Shown here in pieces: positions 24,895 to 32,599 of a stretch of DNA of 64,000 nucleotides (the stretch's first letter is position 1; each line of letters opens with the position of its first letter). The DNA is from Tsukamurella sp040611135 (lineage in GTDB: Bacteria; Actinomycetota; Actinomycetes; Mycobacteriales; Mycobacteriaceae), in the NCBI RefSeq assembly GCF_040611135.1, contig NZ_JBEXNL010000013.1, forward strand, positions 72,565 through 136,564. The letters are read 5' to 3'. A program made the translations under genes and the position numbers. The notes beneath the pieces were generated by a model that was not told where the DNA came from, ran no database searches, and was given only the letters and a program-made list of their open reading frames with translations.

Positions 24895-26395
24895 CGCCAC
24901 CGCTGCACCGCAGCAGTACGATCCGGGCGCGCTGCCCGGGCTGCCCTCGGGGTACCGGCCCTGGCCCGCCCTCTGGGCGCTGGTCGTGGGCTTCTTCATG
25001 ATCCTCGTCGATTCCACGATCGTCTCGGTCGCGACCGATTCCATCTGGATCGACCTCACCCAGGGCAAGGACCTCAACGGCGTCATCTGGGTGACCAGCG
25101 GTTACCTGCTGGCGTACGTGGTGCCGCTCCTGCTGGCGGGGCGCCTGGGCGACATGTTCGGCCCGAAGCGGCTCTACCTCGTGGGCCTGACGATCTTCAC
25201 GCTCTCGTCGGCGTGGTGCGGCCTGTCCGGGACGATCGGCATGCTCATCGCGGCCCGCGTCGTGCAGGGCATCGGCGCCGCGCTGATGACGCCGCAGACG
25301 ATGGCCGTGATCACCCGCACATTCCCGGCGGCCAAGCGCGGTACGGCGATGGCGCTGTGGGGTTCCGTCGCCGGTGTCGCGATCCTCGTCGGGCCGCTGG
25401 CCGGCGGCGTGCTCGTCGACCGGCTGGGCTGGGAGTGGGTGTTCTTCGTCAACGTGCCCGTGGGTATCGCAGCCTTCATCGCCGCGGTGATCCTGGTGCC
25501 GAACCTGCCCACGCACAAGCACAAGCTCGACATCCCGGGCATCCTGCTCAGCGCGGCCGGCCTGTTCCTGGTGACCTTCGGACTGCAGGAGGGGCAGAAG
25601 GAGGACTGGTCCGCAGAGATCTGGGGGATGATCGCCGCGGGCGTAGTGCTGCTGATGGTCTTCGTGTGGTGGCAGTCCAAGGCGGCCGAGCCGCTGATGT
25701 CGCTGTCGCTGTTCAAAGACCGCAACTTCTCGCTGTCCAACGCGGCCATCGCGTGCATGGGCTTTTCGGTGACGGGCATGTCGATCCCGCTGATGCTGTT
25801 CGCGCAGAAGTCGATGGGCCTCACGCCCACCCGCTCGGCGCTGCTGCTCATCCCGCTCGCCGTGATCTCCGGGGCCCTGGCGGCACCGTCGGGCAAGCTG
25901 GCCGACAAAGTGCACCCGCGCTACCTCACCGGATTCGGCTTCGCCGCCAACGCGATCGCGCTGTTCTGGTTGGCCTTCGTCGCACACGACACCACGCCCG
26001 TGGTCGGCATCCTTCTGCCGATCGGGCTGATGGGTGTCGGTAACGCGTTCATCTGGGGACCGCTCGCGGCCACCGCGAACCGGAACCTGCCGCTGCAGCT
26101 GGCGGGCGCCGGCTCCGGCGTCTACAACATGACCCGCCAGGTGGGCGCTGTGCTCGGCAGCGCGGCGGTCGGCGTGCTCATGCAGCACCAGATCGAAGAG
26201 AAGTTCACCGCCGCCACGGGGCACGCCGCCGCCGGTGGGGGAGGCGGGGCGATGTCCACCGGCGCCCTGCCGGAGTTCCTCCGCGGCCCGTTCGCCGACG
26301 CGATGGGCTCGACGATCATCCTGCCCGCCGCGGCGCTCGTGATCGCCTTCGTGCTGGTGCAGTTCTTCGCCACGCCCACGCACCAGAAGGACTGA
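24884..26395 (+). CDS. MFS multidrug exporter, DHA2 (EmrB/QacA) family
   Basis: A 503-residue, fourteen-helix drug:proton antiporter. The first helix region has the DHA2 hallmark ILVDSTIVSVATDSIW. Motif A is AGRLGDMFGPKRLYLVGL and motif C is WGSVAGVAILVGPLAGGVLVDRLGWEWVFFVNVPVG. The GGGG-rich loop near residue 440 precedes the last helix. The ATG at 24884 (MANDATAAP) overlaps the PadR stop by 11 bases; an in-frame start 33 bases earlier is less likely. It should extrude lipophilic or cationic compounds; the substrate is unknown. Convergent with the ABC permease gene. Confidence 0.93.
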   Translation: MANDATAAPQQYDPGALPGLPSGYRPWPALWALVVGFFMILVDSTIVSVATDSIWIDLTQGKDLNGVIWVTSGYLLAYVVPLLLAGRLGDMFGPKRLYLVGLTIFTLSSAWCGLSGTIGMLIAARVVQGIGAALMTPQTMAVITRTFPAAKRGTAMALWGSVAGVAILVGPLAGGVLVDRLGWEWVFFVNVPVGIAAFIAAVILVPNLPTHKHKLDIPGILLSAAGLFLVTFGLQEGQKEDWSAEIWGMIAAGVVLLMVFVWWQSKAAEPLMSLSLFKDRNFSLSNAAIACMGFSVTGMSIPLMLFAQKSMGLTPTRSALLLIPLAVISGALAAPSGKLADKVHPRYLTGFGFAANAIALFWLAFVAHDTTPVVGILLPIGLMGVGNAFIWGPLAATANRNLPLQLAGAGSGVYNMTRQVGAVLGSAAVGVLMQHQIEEKFTAATGHAAAGGGGGAMSTGALPEFLRGPFADAMGSTIILPAAALVIAFVLVQFFATPTHQKD

Positions 26396-26408
26396 GCGCC
26401 GGTTCGGC

Positions 26409-27179
26409 TCAGCGGATCCGGCGACGGTACGCGAGCATCGCGGCGCCGTAGGCGACGACCAGGATGCCCGCGCTCCAGCCGAGTGCGGAGGCGAGAGCGG
26501 CACCGTCGACGGGGCGCTGGGCGAGCAGGGCGGAGATCGTGTCGACGATCGACGTGACGGGCTGGTGTTCGGCGAAGGCGCGCACCGGCCCGGGCATCGT
26601 GGCGGTCGGCACGAACGCGGAGCTGATGAAGGGCAGGAAGATGAGCGGGTACGAGAACCCGGTCGCGCCGTCCACCGACTTCGCGGTCAGACCGACCGCC
26701 ACCGCGATCCAGGTGAGCGCCAGCGTGAACAGCGTCAGGATCCCGGCGATGCCGAGCCAGGCGAGCGGGCCGGCCGAGGAGCGGAAGCCCATGAGCAGCC
26801 CGACGCCGAGGATGATCACGACGGTGATCGCGTTCGCGACCATCGACGTGAGCACGTGTGCCCACAGCACCGACGTGCGCGCGATCGGCATCGACTGGAA
26901 GCGCTCGAAGATCCCGCCCTGCATGTCGTTGAACACGCGCAGCGCCGTGTAGGCGATGCCGGATGCGATGGCCATCAACAGGATTCCGGGCAGCAGGTAG
27001 TTCACGTAGTTCGTGCCGCCGGTGCTGCCCTTGATCGCCCCGCCGAAGACGTAGACGAACAGCAGCATCATCGCGATCGGCGTGATCGCGGTGGTGATGA
27101 TCGTGTCGGCGCTGCGGGTGATGTGTTTGAGTGATCGGCCCAGCAGCGCACCGGTGTCCGAGACGGCGTAGCTGGTCAT
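26409..27179 (-). CDS. ABC-2 type permease (DrrB-like)
   Basis: A 256-residue membrane subunit with six helices, of the daunorubicin-resistance DrrB/ABC-2 type. It includes the family stretch FNDMQGGIFERFQSMPIARTSVLWAHVL between the first and second helix pairs. It should form an exporter with the ATPase encoded immediately upstream, whose stop its ATG overlaps by four bases (ATGA). The cargo is unknown; a lipid or hydrophobic compound is typical for the family. Last gene of a four-gene unit with the DUF4097 and ribbon-helix-helix genes. Confidence 0.88.
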   Translation of the reverse strand: MTSYAVSDTGALLGRSLKHITRSADTIITTAITPIAMMLLFVYVFGGAIKGSTGGTNYVNYLLPGILLMAIASGIAYTALRVFNDMQGGIFERFQSMPIARTSVLWAHVLTSMVANAITVVIILGVGLLMGFRSSAGPLAWLGIAGILTLFTLALTWIAVAVGLTAKSVDGATGFSYPLIFLPFISSAFVPTATMPGPVRAFAEHQPVTSIVDTISALLAQRPVDGAALASALGWSAGILVVAYGAAMLAYRRRIR

Positions 27180-27964
27180 GGTCGGTCCTCCGTGGTGGGT
27201 TCGGTGCGAGATCCGGTGAGCGCGAGGAAGACCTCCTCGAGCGAGGGTTGCTTCTCGACGTACTCGACCCTCGCCGCCGGCAGCAGGCGCCCCAGCTCGG
27301 CGAGGGTGCCGTTCGCGACGATCCGGCCGTCGCGCAGGATCGCGATGCGGTCCGCCAGTTGCTCGGCCTCCTCGAGGTACTGGGTGGTCAGCAGGACCGT
27401 CGTTCCCTGTGTCGCCAGTTCTCTCACGATCTCCCACACGTCGATCCGGGCCTCCGGATCGAGGCCGGTGGTGGGCTCGTCGAGGAAGATCACCGCGGGG
27501 TCGCCGATGAGACTCATGGCGATGTCGAGGCGCCGCCGCATGCCGCCGGAATAGGTACCGACGCGGCGTCCGCCCGCGTCCGTCAGGCGGAACCGTTCCA
27601 GGAGAGCGTCGGCGACGGTGCCGGGGTCGTCCTGGTGGCGCAGCCGCGCCACGAGCACGAGGTTCTCCCGGCCCGTGAGGATCTCGTCGACGGCGGCGAA
27701 CTGCCCGGTGAGGCTGATGGATTCGCGGACCCGCTGCGGCTGCGCGGTGACCTCGTAGCCGTGCACGGTCGCGCTGCCCGCGTCGGGGCGCAGCAGCGTC
27801 GACAGGATGCGGACCAGTGTGGTCTTGCCCGCGCCGTTCGCGCCGAGCAGGGCGAAGACGCTGCCGGGGGCGACGTCGATGTCGACCCCGCGGAGCACCG
27901 GCAGATCGCCGTAGCTCTTCTCGATGCCACGGACCTCGATCGCCGCGGTGGTGGTCATGGTCAT
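27176..27964 (-). CDS. ABC transporter ATPase (DrrA-like)
   Basis: A 262-residue nucleotide-binding subunit with Walker A LLGANGAGKTTLVRIL, Q-loop SLTGQFAAVDEIL, signature GTYSGGMRRRLDIAMSL, Walker B VIFLDEPTTGLDP and switch histidine-region segment LLTTQYLEEAEQLADRI. The C-terminal extension with the EEVFLALTG motif is typical of DrrA-type exporters. AGGAGA lies six bases before the ATG at 27964. The partner permease overlaps its stop. Twenty-seven bases separate it from the DUF4097 gene upstream. Confidence 0.93.
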   Translation of the reverse strand: MTMTTTAAIEVRGIEKSYGDLPVLRGVDIDVAPGSVFALLGANGAGKTTLVRILSTLLRPDAGSATVHGYEVTAQPQRVRESISLTGQFAAVDEILTGRENLVLVARLRHQDDPGTVADALLERFRLTDAGGRRVGTYSGGMRRRLDIAMSLIGDPAVIFLDEPTTGLDPEARIDVWEIVRELATQGTTVLLTTQYLEEAEQLADRIAILRDGRIVANGTLAELGRLLPAARVEYVEKQPSLEEVFLALTGSRTEPTTEDRP

Positions 27965-27991
27965 GATGTTCTCCTGACGAGGGATGTGCGC

Positions 27992-28864
27992 TCAGCGAGC
28001 GCGCCGGATGTCGATGTCGCCGAACTTCGCTCGCGCCCGCACGGAGAGGTGCGCGCCCGCCGGCTCCGCGTCCGGATCGCCCACGTCCGGGAGGCCCTCC
28101 TCGAGACGATTCCGCACGCGTCCCTCCTTGGAGGACAGGTCGAGCCACGCCGGAACCCCCTCCGCCACACCGACGGTGAGCCTTCCGTAGCTGCTCTCGA
28201 GGTCGATCACGCCGCCCGAGACCTCGGCGAGGGTGATGGCGCCGTACGCCGTCTTCGCCGCAACGGACGAGGTGGCGCGGTCGATGTCGAGGTCGCCGTA
28301 GGACAGGTTCGCTTCGACGCCGCCGGTCGTCTCCCCGATGCGGACACTGCCGTGGGAGGCCTTGAGCACCGCGTCGCCCGCGATGGCCGCGATCCGGATC
28401 CGCCCGTGGTCGGCGGTGATCTCCGCGGTGCCCTCGACCGCGCCGGCCGTGACGTTGCCGTGGCCCGCGCGCAGCCACAGGTCGCCCGTCGTCTCGAGCT
28501 CGACGGTGCCGGTGCTCGCCTTGATCCGCGTGGCCGCCAGGCGGCCCTCGGTGCGGACCCCGCCGACGGCGCTCTCGGCGGTGAACCGGGAGCCGGCGGG
28601 CAACTCGACGGTGATGTCGACGGACTCGGCGGCGCCGAGGAAGCTCATGAGCCCGAACGTCGGCTTGGGGCCCACGATGACGAGCCGGGCACCGTCGAAC
28701 TCCACGCGGACGGCCTCGGCGCCCCGGCGGTCCGCGGCCTTGTTCGGGGAACTCGGGGAGACGGTGACGACGGTGTCGGTGCGGTCGGTCGCGACGACCT
28801 CGAGGTCGCCGACCTGCAGGTTGACGGCGAGGTCGATGGGCTCGGGGGTGGGGAAGACGGGCAT
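27992..28864 (-). CDS. DUF4097 beta-helix protein
   Basis: A 290-residue protein made of repeated short beta-strands (for example GTVELETTGDLWLRAGHGNVTAG, SYGDLDIDRATSSVAAKTAYGAITLAEVSGG), as in the DUF4097/putative adhesin family with a bactofilin-like parallel beta-helix. Unlike many family members it has no signal peptide or membrane helix, so it is probably cytoplasmic. It begins MPVFPTPEPIDLAVNLQVGDLEVV and ends KFGDIDIRRAR. The ATG at 28864 has AAAGG upstream. It lies between a ribbon-helix-helix regulator gene and a DrrAB-like exporter on one strand. The function is unknown. Confidence 0.82.
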   Translation of the reverse strand: MPVFPTPEPIDLAVNLQVGDLEVVATDRTDTVVTVSPSSPNKAADRRGAEAVRVEFDGARLVIVGPKPTFGLMSFLGAAESVDITVELPAGSRFTAESAVGGVRTEGRLAATRIKASTGTVELETTGDLWLRAGHGNVTAGAVEGTAEITADHGRIRIAAIAGDAVLKASHGSVRIGETTGGVEANLSYGDLDIDRATSSVAAKTAYGAITLAEVSGGVIDLESSYGRLTVGVAEGVPAWLDLSSKEGRVRNRLEEGLPDVGDPDAEPAGAHLSVRARAKFGDIDIRRAR

Positions 28865-28888
28865 GGCGGGCCTTTCGGGGTGTGCTCG

Positions 28889-28916
28889 GCCGACCCCGCG
28901 GGGTGCGGGGTTCGGC
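28889..28916 (-). promoter_or_regulatory. Intercistronic GC hairpin before the DUF4097 gene
   Basis: GCCGA-CCCCGC (28889-28899) pairs with GCGGGG-T-TCGGC (28905-28916), giving eleven base pairs, one bulged T and a five-base loop. It lies 33 bases after the regulator stop and 24 bases before the DUF4097 start on the same transcript. No U-run follows, so attenuation or mRNA stability fits better than an intrinsic terminator. Confidence 0.5.
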
Positions 28917-28949
28917 GTCGAGCTGTTGGACTCCGGGTTCAGGGAGGGG

Positions 28950-29453
28950 TCAGCGAGCCCAGCCGGCGAAGTCGTCGCCGGTGCGGAGCGCGCGCTGCAC
29001 GGATCGTCGCTTGCGGGGAGCCAGTGCCGCCGCGACGGCGCGGACCAGCCACGTGTTGACCGACACGCCCTCCGCGGCGGCGGCCTCGTCGACCTGGGCC
29101 TTGAGCGCGTCGGGCAGGCGCAGGGTGGTCCGGGAGGTGCTGGCGTCGTCGAACTCGACGCCGCTGGAGGGGGTGGCCGCGTCGTCCGGTTCCGCGCACG
29201 GCGCGGCGACGACGAAGTCCACCTCGCGGCCGCGCAGGCGCAGGTCGACGGAGCCCGGCACCAGGTCACGGGTGATCTCGGCCGCGGCCGCGGACAGCGC
29301 GTCGAGCAGGACCAGCCGCACGGCGGCGTCCAGGCCTGAAGCGAGCCGCTCCGCGCTCGCGCCGGCGTCGTCGACGCCGGCATCGGCGAAGTCGCGCTCC
29401 GCCGCGGCGATGAGCTGACGCTGGAGGTCGTTGACGTAGGGCGTGATGTCCAT
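28950..29453 (-). CDS. Ribbon-helix-helix (HicB/Arc-like) regulator
   Basis: A 167-residue protein. The C-terminal part is a clear ribbon-helix-helix DNA-binding fold: strand RTTLRLPDAL, then helix KAQVDEAAAAEGVS and helix VNTWLVRAVAAALAPRKRR. The N-terminal 110 residues hold a helical dimer-like region and an acidic segment with no assigned domain. Annotation pipelines call such proteins HicB-family antitoxins, but no HicA toxin gene is adjacent. A perfect 19-bp palindrome (29465-29483) sits 11 bases before the ATG, a likely autoregulatory operator. First gene of the DUF4097/ABC exporter unit. Confidence 0.8.
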   Translation of the reverse strand: MDITPYVNDLQRQLIAAAERDFADAGVDDAGASAERLASGLDAAVRLVLLDALSAAAAEITRDLVPGSVDLRLRGREVDFVVAAPCAEPDDAATPSSGVEFDDASTSRTTLRLPDALKAQVDEAAAAEGVSVNTWLVRAVAAALAPRKRRSVQRALRTGDDFAGWAR

Positions 29454-29464
29454 GACATCAACTA

Positions 29465-29483
29465 TGACACCACTGTGGTGTCA
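29465..29483. promoter_or_regulatory. Perfect 19-bp palindromic operator
   Basis: TGACACCACTGTGGTGTCA is perfectly symmetric around a central T. It overlaps the region where the -10 of the ribbon-helix-helix operon should be (CATAGT ends seven bases before the ATG on the minus strand). A partial copy, TGACATCA, lies nearer the gene. Most likely the site for its own regulator. Confidence 0.7.
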
Positions 29484-29492
29484 CGTCAATGG

Positions 29493-29996
29493 CTATTCGG
29501 CGTCGCTCGCCCGTGATGTGCGTTTCCGCTGGTCGTCCGCATCCTGAGTCAGCGATGCCAGAGTGTCGAGGCGGATCGGCGATGCCGCCAGAGATGCCAG
29601 GTCGTCGAGCATGGCGTCGAGTCGGCCGGCACCGATCCGCTGTGTCCATGCGTCGCGGACGCCCTCGAAAGCTGTTGCGCTCGCCCGGAGCATCGCGCGA
29701 CCGCGAGGGGTGGGCGCGACGAGTCGCCGTCTACCGTCCTCGGGGTCGTGGCCGACGGCGACGTAGTCCAGGTCGACGAGGCGGGCGATGGTCTTCGCGG
29801 CGGCCTGCTTCGACACTCCGAGTGTCGCGGCGATCTCGCCGGCGGTCGAGCCGTCGCCGACGGCCTGCATCGCGAACCCGTCCCGCGGGCGGGCCTCGGG
29901 GAAGCCCTGGTCGGCCAGGATGCGGTGCGCCTCGTCGACGGCCTCGCGGAAGCCGCCGAGAAGGAGGAGCGGTAGCTCGTAGCCCGGTCTCGACAC
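29493..29996 (-). CDS. MarR-family transcriptional regulator
   Basis: A 167-residue winged helix-turn-helix protein. The core is TAGEIAATLGVSKQAAAKTIARLVDLDYVAVGHDPEDGRRRLVAPTPRGRAML, the classical MarR recognition helix plus DxRxR wing. The GTG at 29996 (VSRPGYELPLLL) is preceded by AAGGGG about seven bases away. Longer in-frame starts would run into the divergent promoter. It faces the AhpD-like gene across two related palindromes and probably represses both directions. Confidence 0.88.
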   Translation of the reverse strand: MSRPGYELPLLLLGGFREAVDEAHRILADQGFPEARPRDGFAMQAVGDGSTAGEIAATLGVSKQAAAKTIARLVDLDYVAVGHDPEDGRRRLVAPTPRGRAMLRASATAFEGVRDAWTQRIGAGRLDAMLDDLASLAASPIRLDTLASLTQDADDQRKRTSRASDAE

Positions 29997-30014
29997 CGCG
30001 TCACCCCTTGTTTC

Positions 30015-30062
30015 GTCAACCGGATTGACTGTATCGTGACGCCAATAGTCAACCAAGTTGTC
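30015..30062. promoter_or_regulatory. Pair of MarR-type operators
   Basis: Two related inverted repeats, GTCAACCGGATTGAC (30015-30029) and GTCAACCAAGTTGTC (30048-30062), lie in the spacer between the MarR and AhpD-like genes. Their centres are 33 bp apart, about three helical turns, so two dimers could bind the same DNA face. The second abuts the AhpD-like ribosome site AAAAAGGGAG. Confidence 0.7.
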
Positions 30063-30078
30063 TAAAAAGGGAGTAATC

Positions 30079-30582
30079 ATGGAATTCACGATGCACACGG
30101 TCGACACGGCACCGCACGAGTCCCGCCCGGCCCTCGAGGCGATCCGCGCGAAGTTCGGCGGAGTGCCGCGCGCCGCCGCGCTGCAGGCGGAGTCACCGGC
30201 CCTGCTCAACGGCTTCCTCGCGGCGAGCGCGGCGTTCGAGGCGGCGTCGCTGCCTCCCGTGGTACGGGAGACCGTGATCCTCACCGTCGCCCATCGCAAC
30301 GGTTGCGAGGTCTGCGTCCGGATCCACTCGGCGGAGCTCGCCCGGATGGACCGGACGGACGTGGTGCGCGATATCGCCGCCGGGATGCGCTCCGACGACG
30401 CGGCAGTCGCGGCGACGGTCACGTTCGTCGGGCGGCTGTTCGACGGTGCCGGGCGGGTGGCGGATGCGGACCTCCAGGAGTTCTTCGACGCGGGCTTCAC
30501 GCCACGAAACGCGCTCGAGGTCGTGTTCGGCGTCGGTGTCTACACCGTCTCGACCTTCGCCAACCGGCTCGTCGGCGCCTGA
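30079..30582 (+). CDS. Carboxymuconolactone decarboxylase/AhpD-like protein
   Basis: A 167-residue protein of the AhpD-like fold. The conserved active-site group is present: Glu64 (VVRETVILTVAHRNG), Cys76 and Cys79 (GCEVC) and His83 (RIHSAEL), the thiol-disulfide and proton-relay set of peroxidase-associated AhpD proteins. It may reduce peroxide or electrophile damage, but no AhpC partner lies nearby. The ATG at 30079 follows AAAAAGGGAG. It is divergent from a MarR regulator with two shared operators, suggesting induction by a small reactive ligand. Confidence 0.87.
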   Translation: MEFTMHTVDTAPHESRPALEAIRAKFGGVPRAAALQAESPALLNGFLAASAAFEAASLPPVVRETVILTVAHRNGCEVCVRIHSAELARMDRTDVVRDIAAGMRSDDAAVAATVTFVGRLFDGAGRVADADLQEFFDAGFTPRNALEVVFGVGVYTVSTFANRLVGA

Positions 30583-30594
30583 ACGGGCCGGGTG

Positions 30595-31755
30595 TCAGGA
30601 CGGGAAGGCGCCGCCCTCTCCGAAGGCGAGCTCGCCGAATCGCGCTCCGATCAGGGCGTGGGTGGCGGCGTCGGGATGGAGTTCGTCCGGGAGGGGGAGG
30701 CGGGCGTAGTCGTCCGCGCTGTACAGGGCGCGTCCGTCGAGGAGGTGCAGGTGCGGGTCCTCACCGGCCCGGTCGGCCGCAATGCGCCCGAGGGCGTCGC
30801 GGATGACGCTCAGCGTCAGCCTTCCCGCCGGGATCTCCGCCGGGTCGCCGGTGGCCTCGAACCGCAGGCCCGCGGCCGACGGGACGGGCATCACCGGTCC
30901 AGGGGTGTCCTCCTGGATCGGGCACAGGATCGGCGAGACGAGCAGCAGCGGCGTGGTCGGGTGGCCGTCGCGGATGGTGTCCAGGAAGCCGTGCACGGCG
31001 GGGACGAACGCGCGCAGGCGCATCACGTCCATGTTGGTGAGGTTGATGCCGATCTTGAGGCTGATCAGGTCGGCGGAGGTGTCGCGGATGGCGCGGGCGA
31101 CGAGCGGGTCGAGGACGGCGCTGCCGCCGAACCCCAGGTTGATCAGGTCGACCCCGCCTGCCGCGGCGGCGATCGCGGGCCAGGTCCCCGTCGGGTGCAT
31201 CGCGCCCGAGCCGTGGCTGATCGAACTGCCGTGGTGCAGCCAGAGGCGATCGCGTCGCGGCTGCGGGTGCACCGCGGCGTCCGTCCGCAGCGCGACCAGC
31301 TCGGTGATCTCGTTATGGGGCAACCAGATCTCGACGTCCTTCTCGCCCGCGGGCAGATCCGCGAATCGCGCGGTGCCGGAAGGGCCCTCGGTGAGCTCGG
31401 CCTCCTGCGTCACCATGTCGATGACGGTGTCGACGTTCCCGCCCGGCACCGTCGTGCTGGCGACGAGGCGGTCGTCCACGACGAGGTCGTAGACACCGTC
31501 GGGCAGGGGAGGGAGGCCGGCGTACGCGCGTTTGGTCGGCAGCGTCTCGAGCTCGATGACGGTGGCGGTGGTCCGGAAGGTCAGGCGCACGCCGGACGGC
31601 TGCGCCTCCGCGGAGGCGAGCCGCGCATCCGGGATACGGCGGCGGGCCGCCGGGGGTAGGCGGTGCGGGAGGAGGCCGCGCGCCGTCGCCTCGAGGTCGA
31701 GGTGGCCGCGCAGGAGTCCGTCGTCGATCGGGGTGCTGATCAGGTTCGCGGGCAC
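30595..31755 (-). CDS. SGNH/GDSL-type esterase
   Basis: A 386-residue hydrolase with two parts. The N-terminal beta-sandwich (about 40-165) resembles the SsfX3-type domain that precedes carbohydrate or polyketide esterases. The C-terminal SGNH domain carries the nucleophile serine in WLHHGSSISHG, the oxyanion glycine in INLGFGGSAVLDP, LKIGINLTN, and the Asp-His pair in LPDELHPDAATHALIG. No signal peptide is seen, so it acts in the cytoplasm or is exported otherwise. The substrate is unknown. It is convergent with the AhpD-like gene and lies downstream of the sdh terminator. Confidence 0.85.
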   Translation of the reverse strand: MPANLISTPIDDGLLRGHLDLEATARGLLPHRLPPAARRRIPDARLASAEAQPSGVRLTFRTTATVIELETLPTKRAYAGLPPLPDGVYDLVVDDRLVASTTVPGGNVDTVIDMVTQEAELTEGPSGTARFADLPAGEKDVEIWLPHNEITELVALRTDAAVHPQPRRDRLWLHHGSSISHGSGAMHPTGTWPAIAAAAGGVDLINLGFGGSAVLDPLVARAIRDTSADLISLKIGINLTNMDVMRLRAFVPAVHGFLDTIRDGHPTTPLLLVSPILCPIQEDTPGPVMPVPSAAGLRFEATGDPAEIPAGRLTLSVIRDALGRIAADRAGEDPHLHLLDGRALYSADDYARLPLPDELHPDAATHALIGARFGELAFGEGGAFPS

Positions 31756-31777
31756 GGGGCGCCTCTCGTCGAAAGGG

Positions 31778-31813
31778 AAACGCCCCGGACCTCGGGTGAG
31801 GTCCGGGGCGTTC
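31778..31813 (-). terminator. Intrinsic terminator of the sdhCDAB operon
   Basis: A perfect 15-bp stem (31779-31793 with 31798-31812) closes the four-base loop GGGT. On the minus strand it is followed by TTTCCCTTTC. It lies 19 bases after the sdhB stop and before the esterase gene, as expected for a Rho-independent terminator. Confidence 0.88.
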
Positions 31814-31831
31814 CGGGCTGCAGTAAGGGTT

Positions 31832-32599
31832 CTAGCGGCTGAACAGGAGGGCGCGCTTGACCTCCTGGATGGCCTTCGTCACCTGGATGCCGCGGGGGCA
31901 CGCGTCGGTGCAGTTGAAGGTGGTGCGGCAGCGCCACACACCGTCGACGCCGTTGAGGATCTCGAGGCGCTCGGCGGCGCCCTCGTCGCGGCTGTCGAAG
32001 ATGAAGCGGTGCGCGTTGACGATGGCCGCGGGGCCGAAGTACGAGCCGTCCATCCAGTACACCGGGCAGCTGGTGGTGCAGCAGGCGCAGAGGATGCACT
32101 TGGTGGTGTCGTCGAAACGCTCACGGTCCGTGGGGGACTGGATGCGCTCGCGGGTCGGCTCGTTGCCCGAGGTCACCAGGAAGGGCTTCACGGCGCGGAA
32201 GGCGTCGAAGAAGGGCTCCATGTCGACCACGAGGTCCTTCTCCACGGGCAGGCCGCGGATCGGTTCGACCGTGATGGTCACGTCCTTGTCGCCGTGCAGG
32301 AAGTCCTTCATCAGCATCTTGCAGGCGAGGCGGTTGACGCCGTTGATGCGCATGGCGTCGGAGCCGCACACGCCATGGGCGCAGGAGCGGCGGAAGGTCA
32401 GGGTTCCGTCGAGGTAGCCCTTGATGTAGAGGAGCAGATTCAAGAAGCGGTCCGAGGGGAGCGCGGGAACCCGGTAGCTCTGCCAGCCCGCCGCGTCGGG
32501 ATCCTCCGGGTTGAACCGGTAGACCTTGATCGTGACCATCGTGGAGCCGGGCGGAACCGGCGGCTGGACGGTGGCGGGGGTGTCGACTGCGGCGGTCAT
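31832..32599 (-). CDS. sdhB: Succinate dehydrogenase iron-sulfur subunit
   Basis: Carries electrons from the FAD of SdhA through three Fe-S clusters to quinone. The 255-residue protein has the [2Fe-2S] ligands in RRSCAHGVCGSDAM, the [4Fe-4S] ligands in KCILCACCTTSCPVYW and the [3Fe-4S] ligands in CRTTFNCTDACPRG. The start at 32599 shares a base with the sdhA stop (TGATG). A Pro-rich N-terminal extension of about 18 residues precedes the conserved MVTIKVYRFNPE. Last gene of sdhCDAB; a strong terminator follows. Confidence 0.97.
   Translation of the reverse strand: MTAAVDTPATVQPPVPPGSTMVTIKVYRFNPEDPDAAGWQSYRVPALPSDRFLNLLLYIKGYLDGTLTFRRSCAHGVCGSDAMRINGVNRLACKMLMKDFLHGDKDVTITVEPIRGLPVEKDLVVDMEPFFDAFRAVKPFLVTSGNEPTRERIQSPTDRERFDDTTKCILCACCTTSCPVYWMDGSYFGPAAIVNAHRFIFDSRDEGAAERLEILNGVDGVWRCRTTFNCTDACPRGIQVTKAIQEVKRALLFSR

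Noticed and set aside
28950..29453. HicAB toxin-antitoxin pair
   Set aside because: The HicB-like protein has no adjacent small HicA gene; the neighbours are a DUF4097 gene and MarR gene.
29997..30500. Extended MarR protein beginning in the AhpD-like gene
   Set aside because: The extension is antisense to a well-supported gene and crosses the operator region; GTG 29996 has a ribosome site.
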